From the NCBI RefSeq assembly GCF_025698545.1, contig NC_068571.1:46471733-46535732 (forward strand): a stretch of DNA of 64,000 nt, read 5' to 3'. Source of the stretch: Gossypium raimondii (lineage: Eukaryota > Streptophyta > Magnoliopsida > Malvales > Malvaceae). The position numbers and the translations under genes are program-made. Of the stretch, positions 22,986-34,300 are shown piece after piece; position 1 is the stretch's first letter; every line of letters begins with the position of its first letter. The notes beneath the pieces were generated by a model, which was given only the letters and a program-made list of their open reading frames with translations, searched no databases and had not been told where the DNA came from.

Positions 22986-25397
22986 CTTAAATAATATTAA
23001 TCAACCATTCTTAAAATGGTTCATTTCAACCACAGAAGTCATTTAAAAGTTTATAACATAAATTTTGACTCGCATTGTTGTCATCAACATGTAGATACAA
23101 ACTTCAATTTCATCTATATTAAGGTAGATTGAATTGGTGTGGCACATCAGTTAGAAAAAATATATTATTTTTATAAAATATTATTAAAAAATACTTAAAA
23201 CATGATATCACAGTTAAGGTCCCTAGTCCCTACTACCTTAAGTTTAAAAATAAATACATTTTTGTTTCATAATTTCTTCCTTCCAACTACATCCTAAGTA
23301 TTACATGATTTAATAAAAAAATAAAACTTTCTAATATTTCCATTTATGGTGTATATATAACATATGTTTTAATGTATGCGTTGTACTATCGGTCAAATTC
23401 ACCATGGTATACTAGTCATGTCTATCAACTATATTTAACAATTAAGTGGCAGGTCATCCAAATCTATAAAAATAAAAATTATTTAAAAACATGAATTCAT
23501 AGAGATCGATGATGATTCTATTTAATGACATTAGTCGGTCTAAATAATTAGCTTCCTTAACTATCCCGGTTAAAATGTTGTGATATTTTCTCAAAACACA
23601 TTTTAACACATTAAAAAAAATCTATTAAGGTATGATAAGTACACCTTTCTAACACACTCGAAAAAAATATATTATGATATGATGAATACACATTTTTAAC
23701 GCAAATATATATATGGGTATGATAAGTTTGGAGTGGGTATTTTAGGAGAAACTTTGTCCTAAACAGTTTAATCGAAATAATCAACTAATTGGACTAACTA
23801 AAAGTAGAACCAAATTATATCAAATTATAATATAGATGTTAAATCTTAAATTTATACATAGTAGAGGGACCATAATCATAATTTTTATTTGAGTTTATTC
23901 AAAAGTTTGACTTTTATAAAAATATTTTTAATTAAAATAAAGATAATTACAATCATATTTATTTGAACAAATATATTTCTAATATAAATAATTATGATAT
24001 AATTAAAATATTGAAAGAGGAAAAACATTGTAGTTATGTATATTTTGTAGTATATAAAATCAAATAAGAGGAAAAATAAACAAATGATACAAAAACTTTA
24101 TCTAAAAATCATAAGAAAATTTTGTTGAAATAAGCTGCTTTTATTTTATAAATTTTCAAAAATAAAATAAATAATGAAAGATGTAGCATATATAGAAATT
24201 TACACAAAACTCTAAATTTTATGTCATGCATGCTCACTTCAAATGCCTACAAAGACTGGTTCAATATAATGCCGAAGTTAAGGGGAGCCGAGCCATCATG
24301 TGAAACTCCAAAATTCTCGATGTTGAAGCTGGAGCAAATGTCTGTCAGTCATAGCGAAGAATTTGTGTTAGAATTAAAAGAAGTAGAAAACTGGGGAATT
24401 TTAAGGACTTCATTAGCCCCCTTGATTAGCAATTAAACCATAAATATTTTCATGTTAGTGGAGAGGAGAAATGCCAACCATGGATGGCCTTTAAGATTTC
24501 TAAGATTAATTGTTAGCCATTAGATGCTTTAATTAAGGTAATTAATTAATTATAAAATATATAAGATAGTGGAAGAAAGCTACTCATTCCTTCTTCATCA
24601 TTCGGTTCGACATAGTAAGAGAAGGAAAGAAAACAACTTCACGAAAGTTCTTCATTGTCTTGCTCATCAAATTGAACCTTTACTGACATTGATGACTTTA
24701 GGTGACTAGGTATGAACCCATACATTTGAAGGTTGATTTTTTGTAAGAAAATGATTAACTGTCATGGTTAAGTACTTGGAAAGCTTAGAGAGTGAAAAGA
24801 ATTCTGACAATAAACATGTTTTTGGGTAACCTGAAGTCTCTAAATTATAGTTTTAAGATCAGAATTAGAATTGAACGAGAAATTTACGAGATATGTGAAA
24901 ATCAAATATTAGGGTTCTAAGAAGTTAAATTAAGGTGATACATAACATGTTTAAATTTTAAATGATTTCTTGCTTGTGCATGTAAATCTAACTTTCTGTT
25001 AATATTGGATCGATTAATGTAACTAGACACGAGACCAATACGTCGAGAGTAAAAGACAATAAACGTTCGTGCAAGCATAAGTTTATTTCCTTACATAAAT
25101 CTATTAAGAAACTAAGCTAGAATTGTTAGTAATGAATGATGAAATGAAATATATGTGATATGATAATTTGGTATGATTTTGATTGAGTTATTACGATAAG
25201 AAATATAAATGATATGTGTTATGAAATTATTCGACTTTAAGAATGTCTGATTAAATGATGTCAGACATAGTTGGGTATAGTTAACAAGCTAATTAGGGTC
25301 TATCGTGTATAGGAGTCATGTGGAGAGTTGATGGAGTTTTACGTATTGCTTGCACTTATGTGCTTTAGTGTGTTTGGTGGATATTTGGTGTGTTGAA
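22986..25397. other. AT-rich intergenic sequence, no gene recognised
   Basis: Very AT-rich to about 24200. A 71-codon plus-strand frame at 24221-24436 has no motif or splice context I recognise. From 24560 to 25390 the sequence is less AT-rich and may be LTR-derived, but no ends or domains were found. Confidence 0.5.
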
Positions 25398-27861
25398 TGC
25401 TGGAAAAACTGATTCAGAAAATAGTGCTTTTAGGCACAACGGAAGTATAATTTTTTTCTTAAAATCGAGCCTTGTGATATTTACAGTAGACTTGTTCATG
25501 GGTCGAATTATCCATACAAGCCTAAAATCTGGAAATGTTTGGTCAAAAATATTAGGCCTAAAAAGTGGGTCTGGGCAAAAAAAATTAGACCTGACGGGCT
25601 CAGCCTTGAACGTTCAAGGCCCTAGCCCGGCCTAACTCATTTTTAAGTTTATAATACTTTATATTATATTATTTTTATATATTATGTAATTTAGAACACA
25701 TTAAAAAAATAAATATATACTAAATATATAATACTACTCTAATGTAAGCATTAAAATAATGTTAAAATGACTATATAAAAAATATATAAATTTATTAAAT
25801 ATTAAATATTAAAATAATATAATATAATATAAATATTTTTAAAAATTAAAAAAAACAATATGGGTAGGCCTAAAATGATCTTGGGTTAGTCTTTTGTAAA
25901 TATGGGCGGGTTTGAGTAAAATTTTAGGCCCATATTTTCAATTGGGCCAGGCTTGGGCAAACATAAAGTATTTAATATCATGCTTAGGTCAGATCCAAAC
26001 TCGGCCTAGCTCGACCCATGAACATCTCTAATTTATAGCAATAAACTCTTAATCAAAATTATACTTGTGCTTTGTATGAGGCGATCTAAGTCAATCTCGA
26101 CTTTCTACTAAATGACCTTCTACGCTATCCTCAAACCCTGAATTGTTTTGAGCGTTGGCTCAAACAAAACGAACTAAGTGCATAGAATGAAAATTTTTCT
26201 TAACTTTCAATAGGAAAGTTAGTTCCTATTTTCTAACAGGATAAGGACACTCGTGTGTAAATAGGTTAGCTCATAGTCTCTATTTATAGAAAAACGGCAC
26301 AAAAGTTATGTTTGGATAAGTTTTAATTAAATAATAATAATTTAATAAAAAAAAGGGTATTCGATTAGAAGTAGAATACTAAGGGGTAGTGGCAACTTTA
26401 AGGGGACTAGGGTTTGTTGCTCTTCATCATTCAACCAATCCTATTTGGACCTTTCGTGTATTTGATATTATTATATGTGTTATCTGAATTTTTATTCAAC
26501 ACTTATAATTTATCCAACCTAATAATTATCTTCTATTTCCCAAAATATTACTTATTTAATTAATTTAATTAATTACTTTAACTAAATTAATTAACTAAAT
26601 TAATTTTCCAATTAAATTATTTTCTCAACTTAATTTTAATTTCGTTAAAGTCATGACGACTTTACTATATTAGAACCTATGAGAAAATATATTTAATTAC
26701 CTAATTCAACAAATCATATTGACTAATTACTTTAATTTTCACTTTGAACTTCAATTATTTAATTACTATCAATTAAATAATAACTCGAAAAAATTAAATT
26801 AATTTCTAAGGCATCTTTTGTACTTAACAAGAAAAAATATTTATTGCGGATAGTGATACATGTATATTTCTCTTACTGCATCATTTTCATTTATTCCATA
26901 CCATTTGTTCTACATGAAATTTGTTTTGGGTTATCTCAAGCTAATGGAGGGACCGATTGGAAATATATAATTAAGGCTCAAATAATTTGTGTTTAAGTTT
27001 CGGCTCTTCGTCTATTAAGTACAACATTATTTAATCATGGACCCATTCCACTAAAGTACCATAATTAAACTCTCCCTTATTATATATCATTATGAAAGTT
27101 ACTCATTAAGTGTTCATTGAATGACTTTTTCATAATTGTGTTACCGTCATGGTAACCATTACAAGTTCATTCATAAAAAGTTAATTATTTTTCATCTATC
27201 ATGTAATATTGATGAGAGGATATCATTTACCCTTTACTGGGCTATGAATTTCACTGTTGTAAGTGAAACTATATCATACAGAAGTCATATACCCAATGTA
27301 CTAGCTTTTGGCTTTATTATCAATTGAACACATGCTATAAAAACATTAAAGTATACGAGTCATGCACACATAGTCGCTCAAGATTAAGGTAAGTCACACT
27401 ATGAATGTCGCAAGTGAATAAATCCATAAACCGATATAGGATCTATTTTACTTGGGTCATGTCTATGTATTGTTAGTCCAATTAGTAATATCTAGTCTAT
27501 CTTATGGGAGTCAACTGTTCTGATACCCAAGAAAATGCATCTCCCTATTTAGACTTGATAGACGGTATATTAGTCTTTCAATTGATTTTCTCAACTCTAA
27601 TTAGACTAAAGACGTATTTAGAATATCTACTAATATAAGTTGTCTTTCTGCATTACGATCCAACCATGTAGTGCCGCTTAATACTAGTTTAAACATTGCA
27701 TAATCAGTGAGTCAATATTTGTTTTCATTTTGCTTTGCATGTAAAAACTGTTGAGGACATTACACAAAAGATATTAATGATAATGATGGATTTTTATTAA
27801 ACCAATTTGTTTGAAAAATTACAAGTACATAGACAAAATCACTACAATAAGAGCACTAGAT
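25398..27861 (-). mobile_element. LTR-like block 1, probably Ty1/copia type
   Basis: The left end (TGCTGGAAAAACTG) matches the left end of the next block (TGTTGGAAGATCGG), and both blocks share ordered phrases, for example GAGGGACCGATT near 26949 against GAGGGACCAATC near 29759. On the minus strand a TATA-type motif CTATAAATAG sits at 26280-26289, giving the orientation. A hAT MITE is inserted at 25487-26030. No coding domain is present. The right end is placed where the next block starts. Superfamily is a guess from end style. Confidence 0.45.
25487..26030. mobile_element. hAT-type MITE, 544 bp
   Basis: Terminal inverted repeats start TAGACTTGTTCATGGGTCGA on the left and TAGAGATGTTCATGGGTCGA on the right (read inward). 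The 8-bp flanks are ATTTACAG (25479-25486) and ATTTATAG (26031-26038), one mismatch. An 8-bp duplication with TAG ends is diagnostic of the hAT superfamily. There is no transposase frame, so it is non-autonomous. Confidence 0.85.
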
Positions 27862-28020
27862 TGTTGGAAGATCGGATTTTGAAAACGCAACAGAAAATAA
27901 GTTTAAGGAAAAATCAGAATTTAAAATTTTTTCCAAAACAAGAACTTGGTTGTGTTATCTAAAGTAATAAACAGTTAATCAAAATCGTACATTTTGATTC
28001 ATCTAGGATGAACGCTTCAC

Positions 28021-28644
28021 TAGGGGTGTTCATTCGGTTAACTGACCGATTAACCGACCCGAAATAACATTAACCGAATTAACTGACCTTTCAAAATTTT
28101 TAATCGTTAACCGAACCGAAATTTTTTCAAAAAAATTAACCGAACTGAAATTTTTTCGGTTAATTCAGTCAGTTAACCGAATTAACCGAAAATTATATGT
28201 TTTTTTTATTTTTGGTTAAAAATTAACCGAATTACCCGAATTAACCGAATTGAATCACTACATAATTAAATTATTTTTATACTTTTAGACTCTAGTTTTA
28301 TTTTTAGTTTTAGAATTTTATTTTTATTTATTAAATTATTTGTAATTTTTATGATTGGGTTGGGTTGGGTAATTGGGTTGGGTTGGGTTGAATACTTGGG
28401 TTTGGATTGAGTTTAGGTGAATAGTGGGCCTATTTATATATTATAATTTTATTTATTAATCTTTTCGGTTAAACCAAAAAAATTCGATTAACCGACCGGT
28501 TTCAAACCGAATTAACCGTTAACCGAAAAATTAAAAAATAATTAACTGACCCCCGATCGAAAAAATTCGGTTAACCGACCGAATTCGGTTAATCGGTCGG
28601 TTAACCGAATTTTTTCAGTTTTACCCAAATTTTGCACACCCCTA
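28021..28644. mobile_element. hAT-type MITE, 624 bp, with GGTTAACCGA repeats
   Basis: Ends TAGGGGTGTTCA (left) and TAGGGGTGTGCA (right, read inward) are flanked by a perfect 8-bp duplication CGCTTCAC at 28013-28020 and 28645-28652. The arms are packed with GGTTAACCGA-type motifs and fold back on each other. A G-rich run (28357-28387) lies in the middle. No transposase is present. Confidence 0.92.
28357..28387 (+). other. G-quadruplex-type motif
   Basis: Six GGG runs separated by TT, TT, TAATT, TT and TT within 31 bases, inside the hAT MITE. This meets the usual G3+N1-7 rule. Formation in the cell is untested. Confidence 0.7.
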
Positions 28645-30450
28645 CGCTTCACCGAGTAGTCTTCTCCGCTACCCTCAAGCTCGTGTCTGTTGAGTGTGGA
28701 TTCGCTTTAAATCAAAAAAATTTACAAAATTACTAGTGGAGAAATTTCACAATTTTTCTAAACTTTTTGAGTCAAGTTGTAAATATAAAAAGTATCTCTA
28801 GAAATTTTATGGAATAATTTCTTCAGAGAACTTTCTCTCTAAAACTTCTCTTTAATTCAAGTGTGTGTATGAATAATGACTCAAGCTCTCTTATATAGGG
28901 AGAGTTTAGAGAGAGTTCAAGGATTAAAATTTATCACCTTAATATCAAATTAATAAAATATTATCAAGATAAATATCAAATTAAATAATATTATAAAGAT
29001 AAATATTTAATTTAATTTAATATTAAATAACATTATCAAGATAAATTAAATTTAATATTAAGTTCGTTAAAATAATATTATCTTTGGAAAAGTTAATTTG
29101 AAATCAAATTACCCAATAGAGTCTCACTAGGAGTGTAATTCTTCCACTGCTCTACCGCCGAAGAACCATCATCGCTGGCCATCGATCGGCTACTAGATCA
29201 TCGTCGTCATAGCCATCATGCCTAGTGGTGTCGTGGCTAGTGCCACTTCCCCCGGCACCCCGAACTGTCACCATTTTGTCTGAATGGGCTTGGTCGTTCG
29301 GTCCTAGTCAATGATGACCTAACTGATCTAGCCCAACCACCAGTTGAACCATTGGCTCAGTTTCATATACAAGGCCCAGTTCAACCAGTTTTAGGTTTCG
29401 GTCTCAAGTTTTGGTTCTCAGATTCAATTTTTCGATTTCGAGTCCAATTTTTAAGTTCAATTACCCATTAGGCCAATTGTTTGACTTGAAAATTAATTTT
29501 CAAAAATATCGTATTTATTTTAATTAATTTGATTAATTTAATTTTACTTGATCAAAATTAATTTTCCCAAAAATAACTAAAATTTTCCAAATTAATTTTC
29601 CAAGAAAACTCTTTAATCAAGTTCTCTAGTTGAACAATTCTCACAACCACCTAACTTAATTTCATATTGAATAAATTGACCCAATTAAATTATTTCTAAA
29701 GTCATAGAATTTTCTTCTGATTCAAATGCAGTCCGATCGAACTTTTGTTGAGATAACAGAGGGACCAATCATACATATACAATTAGGCTCGAATAATCGC
29801 AATTATATTCAGAAGCATTATTCTGATAATTTGCAATTTACTTAATTATGGAGTCAATCCATAAGATGTACCATGATTGAAAACTCCTTGTTGTGTACTA
29901 TTTACGAAATCAATATATTCAATTGCTTTGTCCAATGATCTTGCCATGTATATGCTATCTTCATATGATATCATTAATTCCTTTGAGTTAAATTTGTTCC
30001 CTCAATACAATCCTATTTTATCTCAATGTCATCATTGTGTCTTCTTAATGATTAATATTACCACTGCCAACTAATACCTATAATAAATTGCTCGTTCGAG
30101 AACAAGCAACGGGTGACCACGTTCCATATTTATCAATCAACACAATGCCAATTAGAGGATATCATTAACTCTTTAATTGAGTTATTAATTCAATTATTGC
30201 TAGTAAAGTCATGTTATACACAAATCATGTACCCGATATACCAGTTATCGGCTCGATCATCTTTAGAGTATAAGCCTCCACTTATATTAAAGCACATGAG
30301 TTACATATGTATGGTTAGTGATTAACTCAAGATTTAGATAAGTCATACCATGAACATCACAAGTGAATTAATTAATTCACAAACAGATTCAAAATTAATT
30401 CAACTTGAGTTCAATCTAATGTATCATTCTTCCAATGAGTACATAAGAAA

Positions 30451-31316
30451 ATTTTAGACTATATAGAAACATTTTTATCTCTTTCTATTTTTCTCTTTTG
30501 AGTTAAATTCTCTCGTCTCTCCACCCTTTTAGATCCTCTATTTGACTAATTTAAAATTTACAATTAAATTAACAGCCCTTTATGCGACATTTTATAATCA
30601 AATGTTTTATTTAAAATGAATTTTCAAAATTAATAAACATCAATTAACAATTTGTTCATTAAATAAAGAAAAAAAGACTAAATTTTAAAAGTTTGAAAAG
30701 TATAAAGATTGACAGATAATTATTATTTTTCTCTCGTTCCAACCCAACCCAAACGAGAAAAGGAACGTAAAGCCACACTTCTACAGTACTGCTATGTTCC
30801 TTGGTTTTATAGATGATAAACACACAATGGTGATGCCAACCTTAATAAAATGCGAAGATGTGGGAAGCAGCAATGAAAGTACACTGAATGCAGCAGTGTG
30901 AGAAAAACTAATTTGGGGTTGCAGGTTTGATTGATGAAATAGTGCAGTGAAGCAGGAAAAAAAAACAAAACAAAAAACTATTTCACAATCTAATTCTAAA
31001 AGAATTATCACACCATGTACAACAAGATCAGATTCCCCTTCCACCTCGTTGATGAAGGAAACCTCTTCGGGATACACCGTTTCAAAATTACATCCTTCAT
31101 AGTGTTGAATTAAGTACTACTTTAATATGGGGGGAAAGGAAATAAAAACATAAAATATTTATAACCAAACAAAATCAAACACACCTTTCAATTGCATTTT
31201 GCAGGCATGTGAAGGGGGCTGACAGTGATGACTTCAAATAGATCAAAACCAACTCCGAGCCAGTAATAAAATACACCTTCCCCAGTCAATAAGAGTCAAG
31301 CAAATCTGCATGCAAC
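30451..31316 (-). other. 3' region of the kinase gene and spacer
   Basis: The kinase stop codon is at 31317. The following 100-150 bases on the minus strand are not AT-extreme and are probably 3' UTR. A GC-richer patch at 30780-31080, with a 98-codon minus-strand frame, could be a further 3' UTR exon, but no clear splice pair was found. No independent gene is supported. Confidence 0.45.
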
Positions 31317-34300
31317 TCAAGCTGATATCGGTTCATATGGGTATGATAGCCATGGATGCTTCAGAGCCTCTGATGCAGAAGGGCGCTTCTTTGGGTTTAC
31401 TTCAAGCAAATGAGCAACAAAATCGATAAAGCCCTGGTCCCCCATAGGCAATCGATGCCTCAGCGATGTCTTCTTGGGTATCAGATATTCTAGTCTGTTG
31501 GTCTCCTGAGATATTGGCAAATACACACCACTTTTAAACCCAAATGCATTAGCATGAAAACTACATTCAAGTGGGAAGCAATGTCCAGAATAAACTACTT
31601 TTAACCAACAAGTAAAAAATTAGAAAATATGGACCTGATTACGTTCATAAAGCATGTGATTCTTGGTAAAATATTTGTATGTATCCCGTCCTTTTGCAAG
31701 CATGCCTTGTTCAATGGGACCTATGATTCCAATTACCCTCGCAAGTAATGTCGCAGGTGAATCATTTTGGAACAGGACCTACACCATCAAATTGAGATCA
31801 AATTGTACCAAGCATTCATAGACAGGTGTAGCAATAAAATCGATAAATTATAAACGGTAATGAATATATCCTACACTTGAGGCTAGAGAGAAATAGAACA
31901 GAAGGGAAAATTAATTCTCCGAGAATATTATCCATATTTCATATACACATATATACATATGTATCACAATGAAAGAATACCGGTAAAATTAAATAAAGAA
32001 ATCAATCAAAGTTGTCAGTACACAAACCAACTATATTGATTGTCCTAGGGTATGCCACATGCAAGTATGTAACTGACACGGATATGTTCAATTTTTTTCT
32101 TTTTTTCCAGTATATAGCGGATCATATCTTCAAACCTATGTCTAAAATTGTATCTAGCATGGGTTATGAGCATGGGTACTTCAAGAAAATGACAAGTCCG
32201 AATAACATATAAGTCAATGAAATGAATGAACGAAATAGATCTCGATACCACAACATAAGAAACATTTTCTTTTGGTCAAGTTTGTGCCACAACTTATGTC
32301 AGGCAACTTACATATCTTCACTTTAACAACTCAAGCAACTAGTCTTCCTGAATTTTTTTAACCAGAGACTTGCAAATAGTAAAGTTCCAAAATTTAATCC
32401 ATCCAGCATTTATGGATGAGGACATCACCAAATGCAATTACAAAGAGGTCATAAAATTGAACAATATTTTATTCCTCTTCTTGTTTTAATTTTTTCAGTT
32501 TCAGAACCAGTGAGTTCACTTCAAACCTAAATCATGTTCAGCCGAGTCTTTTTTCCATCGAATTTAATGATTTGTTCAAATGCATGATATTCCCAAGCTT
32601 TTTTGTTTATAATACTTTTTCTCCAAAGTAGTAAAAGAAACAATGAAAAAAAAAATTAGGTGTTAGAAAACCACATATCATAGCATGGTTCATAAGAAGC
32701 AAATACTAATTAATGTCTAAAGAAGACCAATACTTACATTGCCAGTACAAAGTTCAGCCAAGATGCAGCCAAGTGACCAAATATCAATCTTCTTATCATA
32801 TTGAAGCCCTAGGATAACCTCTGGAGCCCGATAGGACCTGGATTGAACATAGGAGCATAAATGATCCGTCTCAAAACAACTGCTCCCAAGATCAATGACC
32901 TTCACCTCACATCTACTATAGCTTTTCACTAAGATATTTTCCGGCTTCAGATCACAATGTATTAGGCCAAGGCTGTGCAAAAACTGAAGAGCCTCCAAAC
33001 ACTGAATGGTAATTGACTGCACAGAAGAATTTAAAAGAAGATGAAGTAATGGCAAGACATAGACTAGATGCTCTTCTGAAGAAAACAGCTTTCCAAACCT
33101 GCAATCTTGGCATTGTGAAGTAGACTTCTCCACCTGATTCCCTATTAAATTTATGAAACTCGTATAAGTTTGCCTTGAGAAGTTCACACACTATTAGCAA
33201 ATGCTCCTGGAAAATAAAGAACAGTCAGCTGCTACTCAATTCAACATGCATTCTTGAGTATGTACAGGACACTATGATGCATTAGCCCAAAGATAAAAAT
33301 TTTAATTTCACTATCAGAGAAAGCAGTTATAACATGCCAACTTGAACTTCAACAAATATAACCATTTGCCTCTGGGAGCCAGATTTGTTTAGAAAATTTT
33401 CCGCATTAAATGTATGTATCAATAGGAACGTGAAAGAATTAGGACTAGAAGATATAAAATAAAAACTATAAAATAAAAACTAAACATCTAAATGTATGTA
33501 TCAACAAACTTGCAAACATCTAACCAATGGTAAAGAATATAAAATAAAAACTATAAAATAATAAGAAAAGGAAGTAGCCAGTATCTAGGAACATTAAAAA
33601 GCATGTACAAGGAATAAGACAGTTGTTGGCCAGCATTTTCTTACTCGGTAGTAAAAGTAATCATACAATCGGAGAAGGTGATGCTTATCAGCTGGATCAT
33701 GTTTGTTAACATACTTGAGAAGCTTAATTTCATCAAGGCTTTGATCAAAAAAATCCTTGTTGTTCTTTATAATTTTGACACAGACATCCATGCCAGTGTG
33801 TAGGTCATGTGCTTGTATAGCTTTACTAAAAGCAGCTGATCCAAGATACTCAGTGACATGATAGCGCCCAGCTATAACAGAGTTCAAAACAACATGGAAA
33901 TTCTTGTCCTCCTCAAATCCAGTTCTGAAAAGCAAAAAGAGGGCATATCTAAGTTAGTCTGTTTGTAAGAACTCTACAGTATAAACCATACTAGGGAAAT
34001 ATTTCAAGCAAGTAGAAAAGATTAAGAAGATATGCCATAGGTTGTAAAAGCAGTAGAAATTTAGCTATTTAGATGTTAGTGCCATCGATAACAAATAGCT
34101 ACATCTATGAATATTCAAGCAAGTAGAAAAGATTGAGAAGATATGCCATAGGTTGTAAAAGCAGTAGAAATTTAGCTATTTAGATGTTAGTGCCATCGAT
34201 AACAAATAGCTACATCTATGAATATTCAAGAAGCTTCTTTCTTTTTGGGGGTGTGTGTGTGGTCCAATGATAATTGCTATCAATCAATAGCAATCATTTA

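Larger units (their letters stand above)
27862..30450 (-). mobile_element. LTR-like block 2, probably Ty1/copia type
   Basis: Starts TGTTGGAAGATCGG at 27862 and is collinear with block 1. On the minus strand a TATA box (TATATAAG, complement of 28890-28897) precedes a leader-like sequence, so the block is read leftward and 27862 is its 3' end (...CTTCCAACA). A hAT MITE is inserted at 28021-28644. The distal end is approximate, because the similarity to block 1 fades near 30450. It contains no coding domain. Confidence 0.5.

Noticed and set aside
30781..31077. 98-codon minus-strand frame beyond the kinase stop
   Set aside because: No domain; more likely 3' UTR of the kinase or spacer.
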